A stretch of DNA of 64,000 nt. Source: Adiantum capillus-veneris (taxonomy: Eukaryota; Streptophyta; Polypodiopsida; Polypodiales; Pteridaceae). The position numbers were made by a program, and so were the translations under genes. The stretch is taken from assembly GCA_014529385.2 (NCBI GenBank), contig CM043966.1:104729087-104793086 (forward strand), read 5' to 3'. A model generated the notes under the pieces. That model worked only from the letters and a program-made list of their open reading frames with translations. It did not search any database and was not told where the DNA came from. Positions 43,986-53,888 of this stretch are shown here, in pieces (the first letter of the stretch is position 1; every line of letters begins with the position of its first letter).

Positions 43986-44103
43986 GTGTGCTCGATTGGG
44001 CAATGGTGCAGATGAGGTGCCTGCTGTGGTTCGTGCTGCGTTTAGAAGCCCCTCAGTAGCTCTACCCGATTTCGGTGCTTTCAAGACAGCCATGCTCCTG
44101 CCT
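43986..44103 (+). repeat. 118-bp direct repeat, copy 2
   Basis: Same length as the copy at 43551-43668. Directly followed by the long CT run. A partial third copy (TGTGTGCTTGATGGGCGATGATGCAGG-like) lies just before it at about 43950-43978. Confidence 0.85.
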
Positions 44104-44108
44104 CTTCT

Positions 44109-44194
<86 letters not shown>

Positions 44195-44344
44195 TTTCCT
44201 CTCTCAATGTGTGTGTGCATTCTTTGTTTATGCATGTGTGTGTGCGTTTTTGGTTTATGCATGCTCTCTCTCTTTTTTCCTCTCTCAATGTGTGTGTGCA
44301 TTCTTTGTTTATGCATGTGTGTGCGTTTTTTGTTTATGCTTGTG

Positions 44345-44402
<58 letters not shown>

Positions 44403-44410
44403 AACACAAT

Positions 44411-44458
<48 letters not shown>

Positions 44459-44580
44459 AAGATGGGAAGGGAACATGAGAGTGAGGAGAGGGAAGGAGCA
44501 TACATGGCTCTCCTTCCTCTCCTCGTGTGTGTGTGTGTGTGTGTGTGGAGAAGAAAGAGAGAGAGAGAGAGGGAGAGTGT
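44109..44580. repeat. Microsatellite cluster (CT)n, (GT)n, (GA)n and a tandem repeat
   Basis: CT runs at about 44110-44195 and 44348-44399, GT at 44411-44434, GA at 44434-44458, GT at 44525-44547 and GA at 44555-44571. Between the CT runs a unit of about 73-81 bp (CTCTCAATGTGTGTGTGCAT...TTTATGCATG) occurs twice. The long Ser-Leu and Cys-Val frames here are artefacts. Confidence 0.92.
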
Positions 44581-44606
44581 TACCTTGCTTGCTTGAGCGC
44601 GCGCCG

Positions 44607-44635
44607 AAAACTCAGATCTCAGAGATCTGAGTTTT
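44607..44635. repeat. Perfect inverted repeat, 14-bp arms
   Basis: AAAACTCAGATCTC (44607-44620) and its exact complement (44622-44635) are separated by one A. It lies inside the right end of the CACTA element, between the microsatellite cluster and the subterminal motifs. Confidence 0.9.
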
Positions 44636-44683
44636 CAGACGCTCTCGGTTATTTTTTTTAGCTCTAGCGGCATCGCTATAGGC

Positions 44684-44711
44684 GTCGCTATGTTACTTGT
44701 AACATAGCGAC
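44684..44711. repeat. CACTA right subterminal palindrome
   Basis: Two GTCGCTATGTTAC arms of 13 bp (44684-44696 and 44699-44711) in perfect inverted orientation around two bases. This combines two subterminal motifs head to head. Related one-base variants lie at about 44671 and 44753. Confidence 0.85.
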
Positions 44712-44777
44712 ACCATGGTTTTTCATGTTTGAGCGTTGCACTATGAGCGTCGCTACTATTAAGTACCTCTTGTAGTG

Positions 44778-44780
44778 TTA
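44778..44780 (+). other. CACTA target-site duplication, right
   Basis: TTA, matching 36493-36495. Confidence 0.85.
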
Positions 44781-45258
44781 ATGACCAAAATTTCAAGTCA
44801 TGGGGCAATTTGCATGTTTTTGGCCATCCCCAAAGGGGTCTTAGTGATGCCTCCCCTTTTTGATAATGAAAAAGGAGAAGTTATTTTTGTGAAAATAGTC
44901 AAAACAAAATCAGTTATTCATGTTCATAAGTGGTGACAAGATAAAAGCCAATTATTGGGTATCGTATTCTCATTGGATTGCACTTAAGCGTGGGCTAAGA
45001 TTTAGAGAGTTTTATGATTGAGTGTTCATCACAACATCTTAGTGTTGAATGTTTGCTAGTGATCAGATATGTTGTGTGTGAGGGGGCCTAAACACACTAA
45101 GCGACAGTCGCACATAGGTGTTGGAAGGTATTTTAGGCGGTCCAAGCATAGTAATGATCAGTGGCTGCAGTTCTTGCAATATCAAACCCCCTTCACGCTT
45201 TTGAGCAGTCGTCATTGTCATCATTGACGATAATTTAAGCGACATTGTAGGGGCAGCA
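44781..45258. other. Spacer right of the CACTA element
   Basis: No supported gene or terminal repeat. Confidence 0.4.
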
Positions 45259-45604
45259 TGATGCTCCATCAATCTTTGCTTTGGTATGTGTCTAGTCCTC
45301 TTTTTAATGTGGGGGTTGATTGCGCTATGTTGTACGTCTTCAACATGAGGCTGCATATAGTTTTGTTTCCACAGTTTACACACTCTACAAAGTCTTGATC
45401 CCGATCTGCAACAGAATTTTAGTGCATAGCTTGATGCTCCATCAATCTTTGCTTTGGTATGCGTCTAGTCCTCTCCTTAATGCGGAGGTTTGCTTGCGCT
45501 CTATTGTACGTCTTTAACATGAGGCTACACGTAGTTCTATTTGTGCACTTTACGCAATCTATAGAAACTTGATCTCAATTTTTCAGCAAGAATTTTAGCG
45601 TGGG
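45259..45604 (+). repeat. Tandem duplication, period 173 bp
   Basis: Units 45259-45431 and 45432-45604. Both start TGATGCTCCATCAATCTTTG and share TCTAGTCCTC, GTACGTCTT-AACATGAGGCT and AATTTTAG. Diverged at roughly one in six positions by eye. Lies between the CACTA element and the second TNP2 copy. Confidence 0.8.
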
Positions 45605-45660
45605 ACATGCAAAATTTCATGATTAGTTGCACGCTATCAATGTTATTGCTTTCCCTACAG

Positions 45661-47776
45661 ATGATATTAAAGTCCACACACAAATTTGTTACACAATTTC
45701 CACTATGATATATTCCAATATGAACATACTTGATTTCATTTTATGCCAGTCGTGTGACTTCAAAACGGTAAGCTTTCCTTCTTTAGTAAAACACGTTCAG
45801 AGCGAGTGCATTACACCAGTGGGGGTCCACAAAGATAAAATGGTCTCCTTTACTTTGTGTTCTTGGGCTCCTGTGAAAATCCATGGTGCTTTCGGGAGTT
45901 TTATCGATCCATCGGATGCTGCCTGCGGCCAATATTGCTCCATACGATCCACATTTCTAAGGTCAACCCTGGCTCCCAAAGTGTCTCTTACCGGTCAGAT
46001 GGTCCCATAGCAGATTACCCACATTATTGAATATGTGCTTTGGATCAAGCAAGTGATTGATCATGAGTCGGGGACAATATAGTAACTCGTACCATAAAGA
46101 GAGTCTCTTCATCCCTAGGGGCAAACCGTCATCACACATCTCCTTCTGCTCTAACCATGCTTATGCAGACATCCTGGGTGGCTCTCTTTCCAAAAAGCCG
46201 TCGCGTAACACATGATTCTCTGGAAGATACGCTTGATGACCTTCATAGATTTTCTTCTTCAATGAGGGCACCCGACGTGCATTCAGTCTAGGCCCACATG
46301 TGACACATGCTCTGTATCCACTTGTTTGAAGACCTGCATGTATACACATGATAATAGATAAGCTTGAGAAAAACCAAGATTTACAGTGTTTGATTTTAAG
46401 TGTAAATCACCTGATCATTCTGTTAGTCCGGGATAGTCATGCATGGTCCACATTAGAATGCCTCTAATCAAAGCATTCCGTCGACCTGTGTGTCAGCTCA
46501 TATCCACCACTTCTATGCCAATCCACAAATGTTGTAGCTCTTCCAATAGTGGACGAAGATACACATCCATACTCTCCACTTTATACCGCCTCGGCACAAT
46601 CAAGTCTAGCCATAGGTGCCCCTTCTTCGTAGTCAACCACAGGGGAATGTTGTAGTTGACGATGACAACGGGACATACAGTGTAAGATGTTGATCTTTGA
46701 CCAAATGGATTTATGCCATCCATAGCCAGGCCTAGGCGCAAATTTCAAGCTTCCCTGGCAAAATCCAACCATGTTTCATCTATATGTTTCCAGGCTGCGC
46801 AATCTGCAGGAATCCGTAACACACCATCGGAAGATTTGTTCTCCTCATGCCATGATGCTAGGGCGTCCATGGACTTACATTTGAAGAAATTCTTGATGCG
46901 AGGAAGCAGAGGAAAATGTCACAAAACATTTTGCATATTTTTTGTTATGTGGAGATCTTCTCGATATCTCTCGGAATCACATTTTGGACACTTCCCATGT
47001 GTATGTATTCTCCTCTGAAAAGAATGCAGTTGTTAGGACAAGTGTGGATCGAATTGTAATCCATCCCCAAGTTTTGCAAAATATTTCTTGCTTCCTCTCT
47101 GGAATCTGGCATCACATTATTAACTGGTACTATCTTTGAGCAATCTACACAATGAAAAAAATACGGTACAATTGTGTAAAAATCTATCAGATCATTATAC
47201 GTCTAGAGTTTTTTATTAAAGTAAACTAATTATAATAGATCACCTGAAAAGCGTTGTGACGCTAGTGTCACTCCATCCAAACTTTGTCTGCATGTTGAGA
47301 AGAACGAGGAGCGCCTTCAATCTAGACACACGTGCTCCATCATACAATGGCGTATCGGCTTCAGTTTTCATATCATCATAGATAAGCCTTTTTGGATCCA
47401 TGATCCTCTCGATCATTTCATTGACCTCGGGCTCAAACATTGCCTCGTTGGGAATGTGGTCTGCATGATCATCCCCCGAGCTGTGAGGGGCTACATCTTG
47501 TGGCCTTACATATGCTGCTTGACCAAAGTGCCTGCGAACATGTCTATTGGGTTGCAAGATTGCTCCCTGTTGGCCAGCGTCAGAGTCCGACGAGTTATAA
47601 TTGGCAACAACTCAATCTATAATAGATGGAGCGAACTCGCCAAATTTGCGAACGTGCTGCAAAGAAACGCATCTTGTCCCTCACATAGCATGCTTGTATT
47701 GATTACAAGGACATAAGATCCTCGTTGAGAGATAGGTGTTTCGGTTGGACGGCCCCACATCCTCGTCACTACTCAT
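45661..47776 (-). pseudogene. TNP2-type CACTA transposase gene, copy 2
   Basis: ATG at 47776 corresponds to 41286 in copy 1. The frame passes the place of the early stop of copy 1 as CGA, but meets its own TGA just after YKHAM. Conserved pieces are LKALLVLLNMQTKFGWSD (47240-47557), RLGLAMDGINPFGQRSTSY (46493-46741), PLLEELQHLWIGIEVVDMS, ACVTCGP (46161-46349) and ARVDLRNVDRMEQYWPQ (45797-45979). A 2-base deletion near 45987 (GTGTCTCTTACCGG against GTATCTTTCTTGCCGG) splits the DHLTGKKDTLGAR block. It ends at an intron, at 45661. Inactive. Confidence 0.85.
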
Positions 47777-47837
47777 AATGAGGGTAAAAACCTTATAACC
47801 TGGACAACATATTTAATCTTTTATTGGCATTCTTCGT

Positions 47838-47840
<3 letters not shown>

Positions 47841-47905
<65 letters not shown>
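47841..47905. repeat. Microsatellite (CT)n in the second CACTA copy
   Basis: Longer version of the CT run at 41351-41398, at the homologous position upstream of the TNP2 start. Confidence 0.95.
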
Positions 47906-47907
<2 letters not shown>

Positions 47908-48450
47908 TTCACACTGTAAACTACCCCACATTCTCTCACTAAAAAAAGTATACTCTACAGGTTTGAAGGATCATTGTAGATCAACCGATGAGACAACCTA
48001 AAGAATCGAGGAAATCCTACAAATGTCCAAAAAATGCCAAAATGATTGACCTAGCATGTCCTGGGGAAGAGTCGAAACTAGATTACATAGCAACGGATTT
48101 GTCTCAAGAAGTATTTGAATGGGAAAGAGTCAAGTCATGTCCAATCCGTGCACACCTTGGTCTAGAGGTGCACGGAGATTAGAACCACCGGGTTATAATC
48201 TCGTCTTTATTGGTCAATGCCTATATTTGTGGGTACAAGAAATCTACACACCCATGTCTACATGATAGTGCATGTAGTGGACAAAACCCCTTTGCCTCTT
48301 CTCTAGTTGTAGCATTTCACAACATCTTAACATCTTTTCACAGTAGATCTTTGTTTGTAGCATGCAGTACAACATTCTTGCAATGTAGCTGATGCCTGCT
48401 CAAAGCACTTAATTCTTACTTTAGATTTGACGCGTTGTGTAGTGTGTGTG

Positions 48451-48892
48451 TTTATGTGTGTGTGTGTGACCCTTGGAATCATCATCTTGCATCATAGATT
48501 TCTGTGTAGGCTCAATTTGCTCTTCCATTGGCTGATCATGACGGCTTATTGTATGTTAGCAGTAGTCGAACATGCAGGTGGAATTGCTGGTTCGCATGGA
48601 CTGTCGAGACTGTGAGTGCATGAAATTTTCTCATGTAGGAAAACGGAGTCTTTTTTGGTGTTTTTCATATGAGCAAGTGTTTTTCATACAATGCTTACCA
48701 TCATGAGCGCACCTTCATTGACATGCAAAGCACACCTTCATTGACATGCACTAAAATCTAACCTAAATCTAAAAAAATCTAGTCCATCGAACAGAAATCT
48801 AGATCTAAGTTAATCTTAAACTCAAAATAAACCTAAATCTAATCTAATTTAACGTAAATCTAAATCTAACGTAAATAAACCTAAACATACCA
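48451..48892. repeat. Spacer ending in degenerate CTAAATCTAA repeats
   Basis: 48451-48750 shows nothing recognisable. A GT-rich stretch at 48440-48468 precedes it, and two ACACCTTCATTGACATGCA-like copies lie at about 48709-48750. From about 48752 to 48892 the plus strand is made of imperfect CTAAATCTAA and CCTAAATCTAA units, which are telomere-like in flavour but not the plant CCCTAAA unit. Confidence 0.55.
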
Positions 48893-48929
48893 CACATTTT
48901 GAAACATACTTTTGTATGTCCACTTTCAT

Positions 48930-49480
48930 GGTAGGCCAATAAAAGTTCGTCTCGACTCCTCAAAGAGTAGGTTGAATGCCTCTATGCCCCACATAGGGAG
49001 GAGCATGGGATTCATACATGACTTTCTCACGAAGGGAGAGGGTAACACAGAGCCTATTGCCATGGAGAAGATAACCATCCTGCAAGGTGAATGGTTCCTC
49101 TTTCTTCCCCAAAGCAAGGGCTGACATTATGTCTTTAAAGTTAGGGTAAGTAGCATACTCATCTATCACAGAAGATAGATCATTGTGAGTTGCTATTGAT
49201 ACAACATTAACTTTTGGTCATCGTGAAAGTGCATCAGCCACTTGATTGTGCTTACCAACAATGTGAGCAATGTGGAAATTAAATTGTGAAAGAAAATTTT
49301 CCCACCTCATTTGTTTGTCAGAAAGCTTTGTTTGCGTCATGAAGTACTTGAGACTTTGATGGTCTGTTTGTAAAATGAATGGAGTCCCCAATAGATAGTG
49401 CTTCTATGTGTCCAGGGCATGTAAAATAGCTAATAGCTCTTTCTCATAAATGCCTAAGACCCATTCATCCGTGTTGAGCC
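48930..49480 (-). pseudogene. Gypsy RNase H end and integrase zinc domain
   Basis: In shifting frames the minus strand reads PFILQTDHQSLKYFMTQTKLSDKQMRWENFLSQFNFHI and HNQVADALSR (about 49210-49400), then IDEYATYPNF, LLHGNRLCVTLSLREKVMYESHAPPYVGHRG (48960-49169). The last carries the first His pair of the integrase zinc domain. Breaks at the DALSR stop and at 48960. Confidence 0.75.
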
Positions 49481-49481
49481 T

Positions 49482-50533
49482 TCAGCTCTCATATGTGATG
49501 GCATGCTCTTCTTGAAGCAAGACTGCTCCAAGGCAATCACCACAAGCATCACATTGGACCTCAAATGGCTTTGAGAGATCCGAAAGCATAAGGACTGGTT
49601 GCGAGATAAGCTTCTCTTTGAGCTTGTCAAAAGCACTTTGCTCCTTAGCTGCCCATGAATACTTAACGTTTTTCTTTGTTAAGTCATGTAATGGTCCTGC
49701 TATTTGAGAGAATTTTTCTATGAAGCGTCTATAGTATGCACACATACCAATAAAGCTTCTTAGCTCATGTAGATTCCTTGGATTAGGCCATGCTTTTATT
49801 ACCTCCAACTTTGATGGATCGATACGGATACCATCTCGAGAGATAATATGACCTAAGTATTGAATCTCTTGAAGGAAAAATTCGCTTTTCTTTTGATTGA
49901 GAAAAAGCTTATTCTCCCTTAATGCTTGAAAAATCACTTGGAGATGTTGCTTGTGTTCCTCCAAGGAATTGGAGTAGATGATGATATCATCAAAGAACAC
50001 TCCAGTGAATTTGTGGTAGGGTCTAAAATTTTTCTCCATTAATCGATTGAATGTAGCTGGTGCATTAGTCAAGCCAAAAGGCATGACTAGATATTCATAA
50101 AGGCCAAACGTTGTATGAAACGCGGTCTTTAGGATATCTTCATCACTATCCTTATTTGATGGTAGCCACTTTTAAGGTCAATCCTACTGAAGTAGGTAGA
50201 GCCTTTTAGCTTATCAAACAGATCTTCTACCCTAGGTACGGTAACTCTATTTTTGATAGTGATATGGTTTAGTGCACGATAGTCCACACACATGCAGTAT
50301 GTACCATCTTTCTTTTGCACTAAAAGGACTGGAGAGCAAAAGGGAGAGGAGCTAGACCTCACCATTCCTTTGTCTACCAATTCTTGTACTTGCCTCATGA
50401 TCTCCTCTTGTTGAGCTTGTGAAACTCGATACGGAGGTTTGTTAGGCGGTGTGCTTCCTAATAGGAGCTCAATTTGATGGTCATCATCCCCTCGTTTTGG
50501 AGGTAAGTCCATAGATATATCACCGATGAACAC
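49482..50533 (-). pseudogene. Gypsy reverse transcriptase and RNase H
   Basis: Frames 50129-50533 and 49482-50084. The first gives [44 protein letters not shown] and [15 protein letters not shown]. The second gives [71 protein letters not shown] and FEVQCDACGDCLGAVLLQEEHAITYES. Both active-site aspartates are present (FFDD). A small frame break lies around 50085-50128. Otherwise this is one of the better-kept pol segments. Confidence 0.85.
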
Positions 50534-50755
50534 ATCTTAGAATCCTTTTAGAAAGTTAGACAAGTCTAACTCTTCTTGATTCCTACCATTGACCTTTGAT
50601 GAAACATTAGGACCTTTTAGGGATTCTTTGACATAAATCATGTACACAGAAACTGATATTTTCATTGATTTATCAAGGGCGAGAGGATTTACAAGTGTTA
50701 TAGTACGACCAAACTCATTAGCATCTATATACATATTCTTTTCCCTATAGGTGAA

Positions 50756-51430
50756 TTAGATTCTCCTTTCAGGGAACTTCATGCTGGCAGCCATGCGGTT
50801 GAACCATGGTACCCCTAGGATAGCATCCTCATGTTGGAGAGGAGAGATATAGAAGTCTTCTTTGTCGACATAGCTTTGGACATGAAGCCTCAACTTCCCA
50901 ATCAAGGGAGTAATGGAGGCTTGCTGTCTTTTGAAAGCGGCATCGGTAGTTACAGCATCTCCCATCTCAAAAGCTTGAATGCCCAACTTGGTGGCCAACT
51001 CCATTGATATGAAGTTGAGAGTAGAACCATGGTCAAACAAGATGAAGGCATCATGATCCCTTACCTTTCCCCAAGCATAGGAGAGAGGCGATCCTTTGCA
51101 ATGAGTATCCTCTTTTGGAGCTTCAATAGAGGAAGCTCTAGGAGTCTCATTGCGAGCATTTCTTTTGGGGCAAGAACGATAGCCATGTCCTTGCTCCCCA
51201 CACTTAAAACATTTGTGATCCTTGCGAAAAGTTTCAAGCTCTTCAGGAGAGAGTTTATTTTTACCTTTGTAAACTCCTTTCTCCCTGGACCGATTGTTGT
51301 TGTTGTTGTTGGAATGGCCGTGGGAAAAATTTTGGGCATTAATTTTTTCCCTTTGCATCACTTTTGTTGGTATCTTCCATGGGTTTGACATTCCGTCTAA
51401 CCCCTTGTTGGAAATTGATGCATGAAGCAA
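50756..51430 (-). pseudogene. Gypsy gag end, zinc knuckle and protease
   Basis: A 224-residue frame: basic linker, zinc knuckle CFKCGEQGHGYRSCPKR (perfect CCHC), then the aspartic protease HDAFILFDHGSTLNFISMELATKLGI, where the usual DSG(A/S) reads DHGS, and the retropepsin C-terminal half ending DAILGVPWFNRM. The frame ends at 50756; a short piece 50537-50734 may link to the reverse transcriptase. Confidence 0.8.
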
Positions 51431-52258
51431 CCATGGTATGGTGGATTACTTTGTTGATAGAGTTAGGCCGTTGAGAGTTGACATACTTGGCCATTTCTTC
51501 AGCTAATGCCACACAAAATTGTTGTTTTTGCTCAGCAAAATCTATCTTTTGAAAGACAGTAGCCTTGAGATGTAAATCCCAAAACTTGTCCACATATTTG
51601 TGGATAGACTCATGAGAGAGAAGCCTTAAACTCCGCCATTCAGTGAGCACTTTGTCCCTTGCATCGCTTGTAAGGAAATGCTTCATGATGAAAACTCGTA
51701 GAGTTTTCCATGTCTTTGGGGCTTCGCCATTGCCACAAAGGCTAGCCCACCATTGACGAGCCAATTTTTCGAAGTGCATAGCTACATGGTGTAGCTTGGA
51801 GGACTCCGTGAAGCCCTCGTCTCCAAAGGCAGCATCAAATTGTTGGATGAAGGCCAATACTTTGTCAGTAGCACCAAAGGTGCCATCATAGGTGAGAAAA
51901 GAGATACTTTTTCCTCCCTCTTTGACCTTCTTGAGCTTTTGTGACCTTCGCCATGCAGGGTAAGATTTGTGATGTCCTCCCCTCTTATATTCTCTAGGAG
52001 AATAGCCATAGCTTTCATCGATAGAGGAGGAAGGTGAAGAAGAAGGAGAAGAGGGTGACCTCTTTCTGCCCTTTTCTTCCTTGGTTTCCTCTCTTCCCTT
52101 TTGGAGTGACGAGGAGAAGGACTATGGGTTAAGGGAGGAGTTGGAGATCTTTTAGTCCACCTTCTTTGTGGAGCCACATCTTCGGAGGAATTTAGAGATT
52201 CATTGCTTTCTTGATATTTGGATTCCTCCTCTCGTATGGGAGATAGGAAGCTTCTCAA
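51339..52258 (-). pseudogene. Gypsy gag
   Basis: Frame 51339-51857 is a retrotransposon gag domain (MAFIQQFDAAFGDEGFTESSKLHHVAMHFEKLARQWWASL, the ARQWW motif; FLTSDARDKVLTEWRSLRL; YVDKFWDLHLKATVF). Upstream, 51782-52258 is in another frame and is charged and serine-rich (SPTPPLTHSPSPRHSKREERKPRKKR). It probably carries the N-terminal part after a frameshift near 51860. Confidence 0.78.
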
Positions 52259-52590
52259 GAAACTTCCTCATTAAGTGTGTAGGGTCTCTTTTTTACTCAA
52301 GCATCTTACCCCCCATGCATAGGAAGCTTCTCAAGCAAATTCCTCATTAAGTGTGTAGGGTCTCTTTTTGACTCAAGCATCTTACCCCCCATGCATAGGA
52401 AGCTTCTCAAGAAACTTCCTCATTAAGTGTGTAGGGTCTCTTTTTGACTCAAGCATCTTACCCCCCCATACATAGGAAGCTTCTCAAGCAACTTCCTCAT
52501 TAAGTGTGTAGGGTCTCTTTTTGACTCAAGCATCTTATCCCCCATGCATAGGAAGCTTCTCAAGCAACTTACTCATTAAGTGTGACAAGT
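52245..52590 (+). repeat. Minisatellite, 76-77 bp unit, four full copies and a partial
   Basis: Units start at 52245, 52321, 52397, 52474 and 52550 with AGGAAGCTTCTCAAG, and contain TTAAGTGTGTAGGGTCTC and CATCTTACCCCCC. Full units differ at only a few positions. The fifth diverges after about 36 bp. The array begins exactly at the gag N-terminal end of the gypsy element. Confidence 0.95.
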
Positions 52591-52889
52591 ACCTCAAGTA
52601 CCTTAGTCATCAAGCATGACAAGCACCTTAGGTGGAGTTCCCACCTCAAGCTCAACCCCAGTTTGCTTAAGGTCAAAGGACTTTTAACACTAACCATTGG
52701 AGGTCTTTAATGAAACTAACCCTAAGGTCTTTTAAGCTCCATTAGTTAACCTTGATCTTTGACAGACCATCTCTCATTTGGGCCCCTTTACCATTGGCCC
52801 CGTGTTGAGATAGATCCGTAAGCACATGTCTATATTCTTACCCTTGTTCTCGTTTATTATCCCACATTAAAGGAGCAGTTTAATATGAG
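52591..52889. other. Spacer between two gypsy fragments
   Basis: Pyrimidine-rich blocks with repeated CAAG/CTCAAG words and an AGTTCCCACCTCAAG segment. No gene seen. It may be gypsy leader DNA. Confidence 0.35.
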
Positions 52890-53853
52890 AAAATCATTTG
52901 GGTTGGTTAGATAATAGATATTTAATGACAAGGTATATTTTTCTTGCCAGGGAAGATCTTACTAACCAGGTTGAAGGCAAAGCTTTGCGTACCAAAGCTG
53001 CCAGTTTAGTATGCAAGTTCTTGCTTGAAGATGTTATTTCCAGGTATGGATGTGTTGGTAGGATTACTGGTGAAAGAGGAGAGTTGGATGCACATGAAGC
53101 TTGGGATTTTTTGCTCGGTTGGGCATTAAACTAGCTCTCACTACAACATACAATCCAAAAGGGAATGGAAAAAGTGAAAGAGGGCATCTGCCTATTGTTA
53201 AAGATTTAGCAAAGGCATGCCACGGACATATTGGTGATTGGCCTAAACTCTTACCATTTTCTTTATGGCATGATCGTACTACACACAGTTCTGTTAAAGG
53301 TTTTATGCCATTCAAGTTGATGCATGGGCAAAAACCCATTATGCCTATAGAGGAAGCAGTTATATCTCGGACTATAATGCCATGGGAAGAAGGTATGACT
53401 ACAGAAGATCTGCTTGCTTTACGCATTCACCAACTTGAAAGGTGTCAGGAAGATATTGAACAGGCTAAAGTAAAGCTTAAGGAAGCAAGGTTAAAGAATA
53501 AAGCAACATTTGATGGTAAGCACAGACTACGACCTCATGCTATTAAAGATGGGGATTGGGTCCTTGTATATGATAGTAGCTTGGAGAACCAGTACACTTC
53601 TATGCAGAAGATGCTTAAACGATGGTTTGGACCATATATAGTAATTCATGTTTATGATGATGTGGCATATAAGCTATGGGAGCTGGATGGCACTGAGCTC
53701 AAAGTGCCTATTGCAGGAAAAAGAGTTAAGTTGTTTAAGCAACACAAAGGTGAGATTAATATTGAAGATTTCAACACAGATCAACCTCTTGAAAATAATG
53801 CTATGTATGCATCAGATGATGAGTTTGATGATGCTCTTGATGATGATACTTAA
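52890..53853 (+). pseudogene. Retrotransposon integrase, core and C-terminus
   Basis: A first frame (52898-53134) reads AREDLTNQVEGKALRTKAASLVCKFL and CVGRITGERGELDAHEAWDF. The main frame 53101-53853 continues FFARLGIKLALTTTYNPKGNGKSERGH (the catalytic Glu in the GKSER context), then TTHSSVKGFMPFKLMHGQKPIMPIE, a charged helix, and the C-terminal barrel IKDGDWVLVYDSSLE...LKRWFGPYIVIHVYDDVAYKLWELDG. The second catalytic Asp, normally in xDRGEL, is Glu here (GERGEL). A frameshift at about 53105 joins the two. The acidic tail ends at TAA 53851-53853. Different family from 10-447. Confidence 0.82.
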
Positions 53854-53888
53854 GTGCAATTGGCACAGAGCGGAGGATGTGCAGGTTC

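Larger units (their letters stand above)
36496..44777 (-). mobile_element. Complete CACTA (En/Spm) transposon, 8282 bp
   Basis: Left end CACTACAAGAAGT at 36496. Right end, read on the minus strand, is CACTACAAGAGGT starting at 44777. The first 10 bases are identical. The element is flanked by the 3-bp direct duplication TTA (36493-36495 and 44778-44780), the size made by CACTA transposases. Subterminal repeats GTCGCTAT/ATAGCGAC are dense at the left end and present at the right. Inside, on the minus strand, are a Ptta/En/Spm-type gene (37123-38426) and a TNP2-type transposase gene (about 39000-41286). Both carry frameshifts or stops, so the copy is probably non-autonomous now although its ends are intact. 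Confidence 0.93.
45661..48450 (-). mobile_element. Partial second copy of the CACTA interior
   Basis: 45661-48450 is collinear with 39173-41745 of the complete CACTA element in the same orientation: TNP2 gene, CT microsatellite, then the upstream block up to the CTTAATTCTTACTTTAGATTTGACG sequence. The copy has about 190 bp between the microsatellite and the block (about 47940-48130) that the first copy lacks. I found no CACTACAAGA ends around it, so it is a truncated element or a duplicated piece. Confidence 0.88.
48893..52260 (-). mobile_element. Ty3/gypsy element, truncated both sides
   Basis: The minus strand from 52260 down to 48893 gives gag, zinc knuckle, protease, reverse transcriptase, RNase H and the integrase zinc domain, then stops at the CTAAAT repeats. 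The integrase core, C-terminus and both LTRs are absent. Sequence differs clearly from the gypsy at 11560-15545 (FFDD instead of FLDD in the active site; [15 protein letters not shown]). A 76-bp minisatellite lies at the gag start (52245-52590). Confidence 0.85.

Noticed and set aside
52245-52590. CRISPR-like array
   Set aside because: The units are tandem 76-77 bp repeats with no variable spacers, next to a gypsy gag gene in plant DNA.
53064-53426. Minus-strand frame of 120 codons
   Set aside because: Shadow of the plus-strand integrase gene.
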